Source: Desulfurispirillum indicum S5 (lineage in GTDB: Bacteria; Chrysiogenota; Chrysiogenetes; Chrysiogenales; Chrysiogenaceae). Taken from it: a DNA stretch of 64,000 bases. Below the pieces are notes generated by a model. That model made no database searches. It saw only the letters and a list, made by a program, of their open reading frames with translations, and was not told where the DNA came from. The position numbers and the translations under genes are program-made. Every line of letters starts with the position of its first letter. Positions within the stretch are counted from its first letter, which is position 1. This document shows positions 1-7,588 of this stretch, one piece after another. The stretch lies in the NCBI RefSeq assembly GCF_000177635.2, contig NC_014836.1, forward strand, positions 2,774,001 to 2,838,000, read 5' to 3'.

Positions 1-767
1 CCATTCCCTGCGCCCAGGACAACTACGCCTACCTGATTCTCTGCGAGGAGACCGGAGAGTCAGCAGTGGTGGATCCATGCCAGTTCGCTCCCGTCGATCG
101 CGTCATCAGGCATCATGATATCCGCCCCACGGCCCTGCTGTGCACCCACCACCACGCCGACCATGTGGGTGGTGTGGAGGAGCTGCTGCAGGCGTATCCC
201 GGCCTGCGGGTGTGGGCTCACACTTCAGACCGTGGGCGCATCCCCGGTCAGAACGGCTTCGCCAATGACGGTGATACCCTCACCGTCGGCAAGATCCCGG
301 GGCGTGTCCTCCATACCCCCGGCCACACCAGGGGAAGTGTGGTGTATCACTTTGATGGCGCCGCCTTTACGGGGGACTCCCTGTTCAGCGCGGGCTGTGG
401 GCGACTCTTCGAGGGCAGTGCAGAGCAGATGTACCACTCACTGAACGTCAGGCTGGCCAGCCTGACGGATGATGTGGCCATCTACTTCGGCCACGAATAC
501 ACCGAAAGCAACCTGCGCTTTGCCCGCCATGTTGAGCCATCCAACCCGGCGCTGCTTGGCTACCACGACGAAGTACAGGCCCTGCGCCGCATGGGCAAAG
601 CCACCACGCCTTCCACCATGGGGCAGGAGCGACTGATAAACCCCTTCCTGCGCTGTCATACCGAAGACGTTCAGGATTACGCGCGGCGCTTTCTGGGTGA
701 AGTGGACCAGGATCTGGACCCCGCAGAGGTATTCGGCATACTGCGTGGGCACAAAGACCGCTTTTAA
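1..767 (+). CDS. gloB: Hydroxyacylglutathione hydrolase (glyoxalase II), 5' end outside window
   Basis: Metallo-beta-lactamase-fold thioesterase that hydrolyses S-D-lactoylglutathione to D-lactate and glutathione in the cytosol, the second step of methylglyoxal detoxification. The frame is open from base 3 (IPCAQDNYAYLI), so the start lies before the window; about ten residues are probably missing compared with the usual ~250. A GTG at 66 is not the true start because conserved family sequence precedes it. Metal ligands are visible in order: THHHADH (about 144-164), HTPGHT, TGDSLF and YFGHEYT. A C-terminal glyoxalase II domain follows, with NPFLRC near the end. The stop TAA at 765-767 is part of the 6 bp target repeat of the R1 element that follows. 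No glyoxalase I gene is in view. Confidence 0.93.
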   Translation, partial: IPCAQDNYAYLILCEETGESAVVDPCQFAPVDRVIRHHDIRPTALLCTHHHADHVGGVEELLQAYPGLRVWAHTSDRGRIPGQNGFANDGDTLTVGKIPGRVLHTPGHTRGSVVYHFDGAAFTGDSLFSAGCGRLFEGSAEQMYHSLNVRLASLTDDVAIYFGHEYTESNLRFARHVEPSNPALLGYHDEVQALRRMGKATTPSTMGQERLINPFLRCHTEDVQDYARRFLGEVDQDLDPAEVFGILRGHKDRF

Positions 768-770
768 TAA

Positions 771-1505
771 CTGAGGTTTCGCATCCTTGCCGCCTTGGCT
801 TCAGGCATTACTGTTCTGATGTTTGCACGCGAAAATAGTATTGATTTTGCATGCTTGACTCATCTGGTATTTCTCTTTTCGTTTGTGGATATTGTCCTTT
901 TTGACCGCGCAAAAAGGACGCAAAAACGCGCCCCCCGAACGCCCGTTTTTTCCGGCTCGTTTGCTCGCCTGTTCTGGAGATCCGGCAGCAGGCTGCTCAA
1001 AGAGGCCCATCTGCTGCGTTGCCGGGCACACGGGGGAACTGTCTGCTTCTGCCTCTCCCCCGTGTGCTGGTCCAGCCAGGGCGCGCCGACTGTCAGGCTG
1101 CTGAAAAGCCCTCATCTGCGGCGTTGCTCACAAGTGCTCGTCGCTGCGACGTACAGGAAGTACGCCTCACTCCTCACCTTGCTTGCGCCTTGCACCTGAG
1201 AACTTTTCAATTGCCTGCATAACGCTATGGACCCGCAGGGTTGCCGCCATGACGGCGGCAACCGCAAACCTAAAGCCACGGAGGGCGGTTGTTTGCGGTC
1301 CCCAGTTCCAGGCAAGCGGGCGGCTGAAAAGGACAGCACTGGGGGGCGCTTCCCAGCCACTTTTGGCGACCCAAAAGTGGCAAAAGAAACTCATAAACAG
1401 GGTGAGGGCAATGTTAAGCGACGCAGTCTGTGCAGAACCATTTCTGCCATTAGAACATAGCATCAGGGTCAGCGCAGACAATCGCCGCGGGGTGCGAAAG
1501 TTCAG
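771..1505 (+). mobile_element. R1 element copy A (full length, MITE-like, with nested R2 repeat)
   Basis: Full-length copy of the R1 family, 735 bp, between the convergent gloB and pcm genes. Ends are CTGAGGTTTCGCATC and, at the right, the complement of CTGAACTTTCGCACC. It is flanked by TAATAA (765-770) and TAAGAA (1506-1511), a 6 bp direct repeat with one mismatch. Internal hairpins include TCCTTTTTG/CAAAAAGGA, an 11 bp stem at 1026-1036/1057-1067, GGTTGCCGCC/GGCGGCAACC, and GCCACTTTTGG/CCAAAAGTGGC at 1356-1381. This copy has acquired R2 repeat sequence (about 986-1020 and 1093-1218), which makes it the longest. Open frames inside it are not conserved as protein between copies. Confidence 0.85.
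1093..1218 (+). repeat. R2 dispersed repeat nested inside R1 copy A
   Basis: About 125 bp that also occurs at 48393-48551 and, inverted, near 3881-4019. It starts CAGGCTGCTGAAAAG and ends ACTTTTCAATTGCCTGC, so the ends are complementary. The middle carries the conserved blocks CTCATCTGCGGCGTTGCTC, GTACGCCTCACTCC and CGCCTTGCACCTGAG. A second partial R2 left end (GCAGGCTGCTCAAAGAGG) lies at about 986-1020 in the same R1 copy. R2 resembles REP-like hairpin repeats common in Proteobacteria. No coding capacity. Confidence 0.7.
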
Positions 1506-1514
1506 TAAGAAGTG

Positions 1515-2135
1515 TTACAAAAGAGGTACAAAGGCGAAGCCGGGGTGCTCCCAGGACTGCAGAACGCCGTCTTCACCCTTGTGGAGATGCCAGATGGAGC
1601 CCGCCACCGGGATCACCAGGTTCCCGTTACAGGCCAGCTGCGGCAGAAGCTGCTGTATGGCTTTCTGACTGGCAGCGCCAGCGGAGACGAGAATGCGGTC
1701 GAACACCTGCCCCGGCTGCCCCAGCTCTCCGGGGGTTGCCTTGTCAATGGCTGCCTGGGGAAAATCCCACAGGCTCAGATTCTGCTGTCCCAGCTCCACC
1801 AATGCGTCAATCAGCTCCAATCCCTGCACGAAACCCTCGGCACCCACCACATGGGCCAGCAGAGCGGTGGTCCAGCCTGACCCCGAACCAATATCCAGCA
1901 CGCGATTGCCCGGCTGAGGCTGCAACCGTTCCAGCATGAAGGCCACGGTCCAGGGCTGGGAGATGGTCTGGCCATGACCGATGGGCAGGGGGTGATCCTC
2001 ATAGGCGTTGAAGAAAAATTCCTCGGGAACAAAGCTGCGACGATCAACAGCGCGGAAGGCTTCCACCAGGGCTGGAGTTTTCAGAACCCCCCGCTGTTTC
2101 AGATGCTCCACCAGTTGCAGATTGGAATCAGGCAC
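1515..2135 (-). CDS. pcm: Protein-L-isoaspartate O-methyltransferase
   Basis: SAM-dependent methyltransferase that methylates L-isoaspartyl residues in aged proteins so they can return to aspartate. The 206-residue length fits the family. The characteristic VPEEFF and AYEDHPLPIGHGQTISQP segments (residues about 36-60) precede the SAM motif VLDIGSGSGW (about 79-88). The start is a GTG 3 bp after the photolyase stop; its ribosome-binding site GAGGTGA overlaps that stop (frame AGG TGA), so translation is coupled. It is the last gene of cutA-phrB-pcm, all minus strand: protein repair beside DNA repair. R1 copy A and its target repeat lie directly after the stop. Confidence 0.95.
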   Translation of the reverse strand: MPDSNLQLVEHLKQRGVLKTPALVEAFRAVDRRSFVPEEFFFNAYEDHPLPIGHGQTISQPWTVAFMLERLQPQPGNRVLDIGSGSGWTTALLAHVVGAEGFVQGLELIDALVELGQQNLSLWDFPQAAIDKATPGELGQPGQVFDRILVSAGAASQKAIQQLLPQLACNGNLVIPVAGSIWHLHKGEDGVLQSWEHPGFAFVPLL

Positions 2136-2138
2136 AGG

Positions 2139-3548
2139 TCACCTCGGCTTCAGGTTGCGGGAGAATGCGTCAATGGCCCGCTGGCGGGCCACTTTATGGT
2201 CCACCATGGGCCGGGGATAATCGATGTTGGGCCTCAAAAGGCCGCTGCTGTCATGGGGTTCGTGGATGTATTTCTCGTCAAGCTCTGCCAGCTGAGGCAA
2301 AAAGTGGCGGATGAACTGCCCGTGGGGATCAAAGCGCTTTGACTGGGTGGTGGGATGGAAGACGCGGAAGTAGGGTACGGCATCGGTGCCGGTGGAAGCG
2401 GCCCACTGCCAGCCACCATTGTTGGCGGCCAGGTCGCCATCCACCAGGTGCTCCATGAAGTAGCGCTCGCCCCAGCGCCAGTCGATAAGCAGATCCTTGG
2501 TGAGAAACATGGCGCAGATCATGCGCAGGCGGTTGTGCATCCAGCCGGTGGAGTGCAGCTGTGCCATGGCGGCATCCACGATGGGGTAGCCGGTGCGCCC
2601 CTCACACCAGGCGGCGAACTCCCCTTCATCATAACGCCAGGCTACGGTTTCCGTATGCTCCTGAAAGGCGCGGTTTGTACTGACCCGTGGAAAAGCGCGC
2701 AGAATGTGCTGGAAGAACTCCCGCCAGATGAGTTCACTGAGCCACACCCGCGCCCCTTCACTGCCCCCGTTGGCCAGTTCCAGAGCCGCGCTGACACACT
2801 GGCGAATGGACAGCACCCCGCAGGCCAGGTAGGGCGAAAGGGCGCTGGTACCCTCTATGGCGGGGAAATCCCGATCCAGATGGTAGCGGCGGATGGGGCC
2901 GTCCAGAAAAGCCTGCAGGCGGCGCTGGGCCTCGGCCTCCCCGGCGGGCCACAGGTGGGCCAGCGGGTGGGGGATATCCGTGGGAAGTGCAGCGCCGTCG
3001 CCGGGGAAAGGGTGCGGCTGCGTATTTACGATGGGAGCAGGCGCAAGCAGGGCCGGATTTTCCACCACCAGCTTCAGCCAGGCCTTCTGGAAGGGGGTGA
3101 AGACCCGATAGCACTCCCCGCGACCACTGCGCAGCTGCCCGGCGGGAACCACCACGTGGTCACAGCAGCGCCGCACCTCCATGCCGTTTTCCCGGAAACA
3201 TCGCTCCACCGCCATATCGCGCCGCCACTCATCGATGGCGTACTCCTCGTTGAAAAAGAGCCTGCGCGCGCCGGTGGTGCGAGCAAGCTTCAGCAGTGCC
3301 TCTGGCACAGCGGCAAAGTCGTGGCAGTCCAGAACAAACAGGGGAATACCCACGGCCTGCAGCTGCAGGCGCAGGCACTCCAGATTGCGCAGCAGAAAAT
3401 CCCGGCGCACCGCAGCCATGTGGTGGCGCTGCCACTGTCGCTGGCAAAGACAAAAGACGGCCAGTACGGAACCGCCTTCCGCAGCAGCCGCGCCCAGGGC
3501 ACGCTGATCGCTTATGCGCAGATCATTGCGCAGCCAGACCAGGTTCAC
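2139..3548 (-). CDS. phrB: Deoxyribodipyrimidine photo-lyase (CPD photolyase, class I)
   Basis: Flavoenzyme that uses blue light to split cyclobutane pyrimidine dimers in DNA. The N-terminal Rossmann-like antenna domain starts NLVWLRNDLR. The C-terminal helical FAD domain contains WREFF (about two thirds along), GYPIVDAAMAQLHSTGWMHN and DLAANNGGWQWAASTGTDA, which hold the flavin pocket and electron-transfer tryptophans. About 469 residues, normal for the family. I chose the GTG at 3548, whose GTGA overlaps the cutA stop and which has GGCGAGAG upstream. A GTG at 3569 would add seven residues lying wholly inside cutA. The gene implies at least occasional light exposure of the host. Confidence 0.95.
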   Translation of the reverse strand: MNLVWLRNDLRISDQRALGAAAAEGGSVLAVFCLCQRQWQRHHMAAVRRDFLLRNLECLRLQLQAVGIPLFVLDCHDFAAVPEALLKLARTTGARRLFFNEEYAIDEWRRDMAVERCFRENGMEVRRCCDHVVVPAGQLRSGRGECYRVFTPFQKAWLKLVVENPALLAPAPIVNTQPHPFPGDGAALPTDIPHPLAHLWPAGEAEAQRRLQAFLDGPIRRYHLDRDFPAIEGTSALSPYLACGVLSIRQCVSAALELANGGSEGARVWLSELIWREFFQHILRAFPRVSTNRAFQEHTETVAWRYDEGEFAAWCEGRTGYPIVDAAMAQLHSTGWMHNRLRMICAMFLTKDLLIDWRWGERYFMEHLVDGDLAANNGGWQWAASTGTDAVPYFRVFHPTTQSKRFDPHGQFIRHFLPQLAELDEKYIHEPHDSSGLLRPNIDYPRPMVDHKVARQRAIDAFSRNLKPR

Positions 3549-3859
3549 CTGGTACTCTCGCCGATCCACTGCAGAAAAGCCGGATGACCACCAGCCACCG
3601 GCAGACTCACCACACAGGGGCAGTCGTAGGAGTGCAGCTGCACCACCCGCCGGGCAAGCTCATCCACCAGCTCTGGACGGGTTTTGGCCAGAAAAGCCAC
3701 CTCGCCCCCCTCCTGCACCGCCCCCTCCCACCAGTAGAGGGAAGTGATGCCACCCAGAATATTCACACAGGCAGCCAGCTTCTCCTCCACCAGGACATGG
3801 CCAATGCGGCGGGCCTCCTCCTCGCTTCCGGCGGTCATGTAGACGATAGTTGCGGACAT
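3545..3859 (-). CDS. cutA: CutA1 family divalent-cation tolerance protein
   Basis: Small trimeric ferredoxin-like-fold protein of 104 residues, linked in E. coli to copper tolerance but with no settled biochemical role. Family hallmarks are the opening TIVYMTAGSEEEARRIG, the LAACVNI segment (about 29-35), SLYWWEG, and the C-terminal LPVAGGHPAFLQWI. It starts with a strong ribosome-binding site (AAGGAGGGACC before ATG). Its stop TGA overlaps the GTG start of phrB, so it is the first gene of the coupled cutA-phrB-pcm unit. An R2 repeat separates it from the upstream mazG-like gene. Confidence 0.93.
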   Translation of the reverse strand: MSATIVYMTAGSEEEARRIGHVLVEEKLAACVNILGGITSLYWWEGAVQEGGEVAFLAKTRPELVDELARRVVQLHSYDCPCVVSLPVAGGHPAFLQWIGESTR

Positions 3860-3880
3860 GGTCCCTCCTTTTCACAGAGT

Positions 3881-4019
3881 GCTGAAAAACTCGTCACTCT
3901 CACAGTGACGCAGGTAATTGAAAAATCCACAGGTGCAAGGCGCCCGCAAAGCGAAGAGTGAAGCGTACTCCCCGTACATCGCAATGACGAGCGACAGTGG
4001 GCAACACCGCAGATGGGGG
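3881..4019 (-). repeat. R2 dispersed repeat
   Basis: Inverted relative to the copy at 48393-48551. Shared blocks on the minus strand include CCATCTGCGGTGTTGCC, GTACGGGGAGTACGCTTCA, GCGCCTTGCACCTG and ATTTTTCAATTACCTGCGT, followed by GAGTTTTTCAGCACTC. It fills the gap between the mazG-like gene and cutA. Exact ends are uncertain. Confidence 0.65.
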
Positions 4020-4035
4020 GGGGGACAGCAGCCTG

Positions 4036-4374
4036 TCAATACTCCGTATACTTCCGGGCACTCCCCTTTACCAGCTCCGCCGGGTATTTGGCGGCGCTGG
4101 CCTGCAGTTTTTCCATGGCGCAGGCCTGGGGGTCGAGACCCAGCTTGTCGCACAGGTTGACCAGAAAGATGAGCACGTCGCCCACCTCCTCACTGACCCG
4201 CTGCCGCTGCTCCGGGCTCAGGTTGCGACTCTGCTCCTCGCTGAGCCACTGGAATATTTCCAGCAGTTCGGCGGCTTCCACACTCAGGCCCATGGCCAGG
4301 TTCTTGGGGGAGTGAAACTGCTCCCAGTCGCGTTCGCGGCAGAACTGCCGAATGCTTTCTTTGAGGTGTTGCAT
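4036..4374 (-). CDS. MazG-like nucleotide pyrophosphohydrolase
   Basis: All-alpha NTP pyrophosphatase of the RS21-C6/MazG-like group, which hydrolyses (d)NTPs such as modified dCTP to the monophosphate and PPi and so cleans the nucleotide pool. The 112 residues begin MQHLKESIRQFCRERDW. Mg-binding acidic motifs are visible as SVEAAELLEIFQW (about 31-43) and EEVGDVLIFLVNLCD (about 61-75), the expected ExxE..ExxD pattern. I chose the internal ATG at 4374 because family similarity starts there; 11 upstream residues in frame look non-coding. It lies on the same strand as cobO and cutA. The exact nucleotide substrate cannot be read from sequence. Confidence 0.85.
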   Translation of the reverse strand: MQHLKESIRQFCRERDWEQFHSPKNLAMGLSVEAAELLEIFQWLSEEQSRNLSPEQRQRVSEEVGDVLIFLVNLCDKLGLDPQACAMEKLQASAAKYPAELVKGSARKYTEY

Positions 4375-4633
4375 GATGCCTCCGGTGCAGAGCGTATTGC
4401 ATGTCATTACTGAGTTTTTTGAATGCAGGAAAGTCCATTTCCTCTCGCGGAGCCGCTGAGAACACGGAGGAGATGGGCAGCCAGATCAATGTCCCTTGTA
4501 TTTGCTCAGCACGTCCCGAGTGAGCAAAGCGAACAGGCGTCAAATATTGCCTTTTCTCTTAATTGCCTTTCTTGGAGTGCTTTGTGAGCTTGGTGTGAGA
4601 CCCTCTTTTGTCTTCCGATGACACCGTGAAGCG
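4375..4633. other. Intergenic region with fragments of common dispersed repeats
   Basis: No gene is supported in these 259 bases. Short pieces resemble sequence debris widespread in bacterial genomes: CTCGCGGAGCCGCTGAGAA (about 4442-4460) and GTGCTTTGTGAGCTTGGTG (about 4578-4596). The latter resembles a stretch near 32590-32620. No terminator or riboswitch was recognised. Confidence 0.4.
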
Positions 4634-5158
4634 TTACATTTCAATGCCGGTTCGCGCGGGAACTCCGGCGTCAAAGTAGTGGCGCAGCGGGACCATTTCC
4701 GTGACCAGATCAGCCAGTTCCAGAATGGGCGCGGGCACATTGCGTCCGGTCAATACGAGCTCGACGGAATCAGGACGGTTGCGAATCAGCTGAACCACCT
4801 CTTCCACGGCCAGCACGCCGGCACCCATGGCGCCGATGATTTCGTCCAGGATCACCAGCCGATACTGTCCACTGTGCAGGGCCTCCCTGGCCCTCTGCAG
4901 GCCATTACGGGCGCGGGCCAACTCGTCTTCGTCCGGAGCGCCCATGATAAAGCGCCCACTGCCGAAGGTTTCATGGACAATGCCTCCCTGCAGCATGGCA
5001 ATGGCTTTGGCCTCCGAAGTATCCGCCGTCTTGATGAACTGCCCCAGGTAGACCCGGTATCCCGCCCCGACACAGCGCAGGGCCAGCCCGAGGGCGGCGG
5101 TGGTTTTGCCTTTGCCATTACCTGTATAGATCTGCACGTAGCCCCTGTCTTCGCCCAT
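4634..5158 (-). CDS. cobO: Cob(I)yrinic acid a,c-diamide adenosyltransferase
   Basis: ATP:corrinoid adenosyltransferase of the CobA/CobO/BtuR type, which attaches the upper adenosyl ligand during coenzyme B12 synthesis or salvage in the cytosol. The 174 residues contain the P-loop YTGNGKGKTTAALG (about 10-23), GQFIK, the Walker-B-like LVILDEI segment (about 96-102) and LTGRNVP. The start ATG at 5158 follows AGGAGGCACC. The longer frame to 5314 runs into the R1 fragment and is not coding. No other cobalamin genes and no cobalamin riboswitch are seen nearby. It is divergent from typA, and the shared upstream region holds R1 fragment B. Confidence 0.93.
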   Translation of the reverse strand: MGEDRGYVQIYTGNGKGKTTAALGLALRCVGAGYRVYLGQFIKTADTSEAKAIAMLQGGIVHETFGSGRFIMGAPDEDELARARNGLQRAREALHSGQYRLVILDEIIGAMGAGVLAVEEVVQLIRNRPDSVELVLTGRNVPAPILELADLVTEMVPLRHYFDAGVPARTGIEM

Positions 5159-5246
5159 GGTGCCTCCTGAGTTCTCGCAAGCTGTTGGTTTGCGGTTATT
5201 GTGCAGCAAAAGTGATTGCCATTCAAGGGTGAGGAGCCCTGAAGCA

Positions 5247-5453
5247 GCAGGCCGTTCCCCCCTGAGCCCGTCCGGTGAGTGCGACGCCTGGCTGGCAAGA
5301 CCCGAACGGGACACTCACAGGAAGTGAGTGGTCCGGCAGCACTGCAGGGATGCAGTGTCTGCAGGATCTCCAGGACAGGCGAGCCAACGATCCGGAAAAA
5401 CGGGCGTTCGGGGGGCGCGTTTTTGTGTCCTTTTTGCGCGGTCAAAAAGGGCA
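5247..5453 (-). repeat. R1 element fragment B (both ends lost)
   Basis: About 207 bp of the middle of R1, inverted relative to copy A, in the divergent cobO/typA promoter region. It keeps the hairpins ACTCAC-AGGAA-GTGAGT and CACTGC...GCAGTG region, the block GCGACGCCTGGCTGGCAAG, and TTTTTGCGCGGTCAAAAA. Neither terminal inverted repeat nor target duplication is present, so it is a decayed or recombined remnant. Promoters of cobO and typA must lie in or beside it. Confidence 0.8.
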
Positions 5454-5618
5454 AGAATTCGCTGATATGCCGTGGGGGATTCCCCATTTTCGCACTCTTC
5501 ACGCTTTCCTTTTTTTCAGGCCTATTTCATTTTGCCTGATGTTATGGTAAAGACTTGCCTTCCCGAATATCCGCGAAATACTTTACCAGATTCCAGACAC
5601 AACAGGAGAACGTCCCCC

Positions 5619-7457
5619 ATGTCCCAGCTCAGCACCAATGATTCCATCCGCAATATCGCCATTATCGCCCATGTCGACCACGGCAAGACCACGCTCGTTG
5701 ACCAGATTTTTCGCCAGAGTGGTCTCTTCCGTGACAACCAGTCCGTGGATGAGCGGGTGATGGACAGCATGGATCTGGAGCGGGAACGAGGTATTACCAT
5801 TGCCGCCAAGAACTGCTCGGTGCGATGGGAAGGCGTCAAGATCAATATTCTGGATACTCCCGGCCACGCCGATTTCGGCGGCGAGGTGGAGCGGGCCCTG
5901 GCCATGGTGGACGGTGCCATTCTGCTGGTGGACTCTTCGGAAGGCCCCCTGCCCCAGACGCGCTTTGTACTGAAAAAGGCTCTGGATCTGGGCCTGAACA
6001 TTGTGGTGGTCATCAACAAGATCGACCGTCCCGACAGCCGCATTGATGAAGTGCTGGAGGAGATTTACGATCTCTTTATCGATCTGGACGCCAATGACGA
6101 GCAGATCGACTTCCCCGTCCTCTACGCCATCGGCATTCAGGGCATCGCCAAGCACAAGCTCGAAGACGAATCCACGAACCTGAAACCCCTGATGGATACG
6201 ATCCTCCAGAAGATTCCCGGCCCCCGCCACAACCCCGTTGAACCCTTCCAGATGCTGGTGGCCGACCTGGGCTACTCCGATTACCTGGGCCGCCTGGCCA
6301 TCGGCCGCGTCGCCCACGGCACCATGGAACGCAACACCGCCCTGGTGTGCATTGGCGAAACGGGCGAGCAGCACTCCCTGAAAATCAAGAAGGTGCAGGT
6401 CTACGCTGGCCTGGAGATGGAAGAGGCCGAACAGGTGCAGGCTGGCGACATCCTTATTCTGGCTGGTGTGGAAGATGTGCATATCGGCGACACCATCTGC
6501 ACCAAGGAGCAACCCAAGGTCCTGCCCCGCCTGCGGGTTGACCGTCCCACGGTCTCCATGCGTTTCGCCCCCAACACCTCTCCCTTTGCCGGCCAGGAGG
6601 GCAAACTGGTGCAGTCCACCAAGATCCGCGAGCGCCTGCAGCGCGAAACCCTGCGCTCGGTGGCCATGGAAGTGGAAGAGACACCCAACTCCGATACCTT
6701 TATCGTGAAAGGCCGGGGCGAACTGCAGATGGCGATTCTCATTGAAACCATGCGCCGTGAAGGCTTTGAACTCATGGTGGGCAAACCGGAGGTCATCTAC
6801 CGCCGCGATGAAGGCGGAACCCTGCTGGAGCCCATCGAGGATGTCTATATCGACTGCGAGGAGATTTACCTGGGCGTTATCTCGGAGAAACTCTCCCACC
6901 GCAAGGGTCGCATGGTCAACCTGACCAATCGTGGCACCGGGCGAGTGCGGGTGCAGTTCAGCATCCCTTCGCGGGGCCTGATCGGCTATCGCAGCCAGTT
7001 CCTCACCGATACCCGTGGCACCGGCATCATGAATTCCATTTTCAGCGGCTACGAGCCCCATCGCGGCGATTTTGCCAGCCGCCTCAGCGGCTCCCTGGTT
7101 TCTGATCGCCAGGGCGAAGCCACCGGCTACTCCCTCTACAATATGGAGCCCCGTGGCGTGCTCTTCATTATTCCCGCCACCAAAGTCTATGAGGGCATGA
7201 TTATCGGCGAGCACAACCGGGACAACGACCTCAACGTCAACCCCTGCAAGGAGAAGAAGCTCTCCAACGTGCGCGCCAGCGGCAAGGACGACGCCATCGC
7301 CCTGACTCCCGTACTGCCCATGACCCTGGAACGCGCCATTGAGTTCATCCGTGAAGATGAGCTGGTGGAAGTGACCCCCAAGAACATCCGCCTGCGCAAG
7401 GCCATTCTGGACGGACAGGAGCGCCACCGCATGGAAGGCGCTTCCAAGAAGGGATAG
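5619..7457 (+). CDS. typA: Translational GTPase BipA/TypA
   Basis: Ribosome-associated GTPase of the EF-G/LepA class, involved in 50S assembly and stress or cold adaptation. The 612-residue length is typical. G1 is AHVDHGKTT (about 17-25), G2 includes ERGITI, G3 is [16 protein letters not shown], and G4 is NKIDR. The C-terminal BipA-specific region has [18 protein letters not shown] and [20 protein letters not shown]. The start ATG at 5619 follows AGGAG. The in-frame extension to 5472 lacks family similarity. A strong bidirectional terminator follows. The start of the upstream gap is R1 fragment B. Confidence 0.97.
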   Translation: MSQLSTNDSIRNIAIIAHVDHGKTTLVDQIFRQSGLFRDNQSVDERVMDSMDLERERGITIAAKNCSVRWEGVKINILDTPGHADFGGEVERALAMVDGAILLVDSSEGPLPQTRFVLKKALDLGLNIVVVINKIDRPDSRIDEVLEEIYDLFIDLDANDEQIDFPVLYAIGIQGIAKHKLEDESTNLKPLMDTILQKIPGPRHNPVEPFQMLVADLGYSDYLGRLAIGRVAHGTMERNTALVCIGETGEQHSLKIKKVQVYAGLEMEEAEQVQAGDILILAGVEDVHIGDTICTKEQPKVLPRLRVDRPTVSMRFAPNTSPFAGQEGKLVQSTKIRERLQRETLRSVAMEVEETPNSDTFIVKGRGELQMAILIETMRREGFELMVGKPEVIYRRDEGGTLLEPIEDVYIDCEEIYLGVISEKLSHRKGRMVNLTNRGTGRVRVQFSIPSRGLIGYRSQFLTDTRGTGIMNSIFSGYEPHRGDFASRLSGSLVSDRQGEATGYSLYNMEPRGVLFIIPATKVYEGMIIGEHNRDNDLNVNPCKEKKLSNVRASGKDDAIALTPVLPMTLERAIEFIREDELVEVTPKNIRLRKAILDGQERHRMEGASKKG

Positions 7458-7517
7458 CAGACCGCCAGGGTGTGCCGAGCTGAACATGGCAGCCCCGAAG
7501 GAATCTGGGTTTTACAC

Positions 7518-7553
7518 AAAAAAGGCCGCGCAGGAAAACTGCGCGGCCTTTTT
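7518..7553. terminator. Bidirectional rho-independent terminator
   Basis: Ten base-pair perfect stem GGCCGCGCAG/CTGCGCGGCC (7524-7533 with 7539-7548), loop GAAAA, followed by TTTTT and preceded by a run of A. It serves typA on the plus strand and the acyP-ycaO operon on the minus strand. Confidence 0.92.
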
Positions 7554-7588
7554 GCATCTGCGCCAAATACTTCCTTCTGGGCAGATTT

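Noticed and set aside
5279-5539. Similar 80-90 residue frames (MRRLAGKTRTGH...) in R1 copies B, C, D and E
   Set aside because: They look alike because the DNA repeat is alike. Single-base length changes in the A-run (CAAAAAGGA versus CAAAAGGA) alter the frame between copies, there is no ribosome-binding site, and variation follows hairpin pairing rather than codon position.
5159-5618. Cobalamin riboswitch upstream of cobO
   Set aside because: No B12-box-like conserved segment was seen; the structured sequence there is R1 fragment B.
5583-7487. 634-residue antisense frame across typA, and other long antisense frames such as 28277-31543 and 2355-3587
   Set aside because: They are complements of strongly supported genes with clear motifs; their products are low-complexity and unlike any family.
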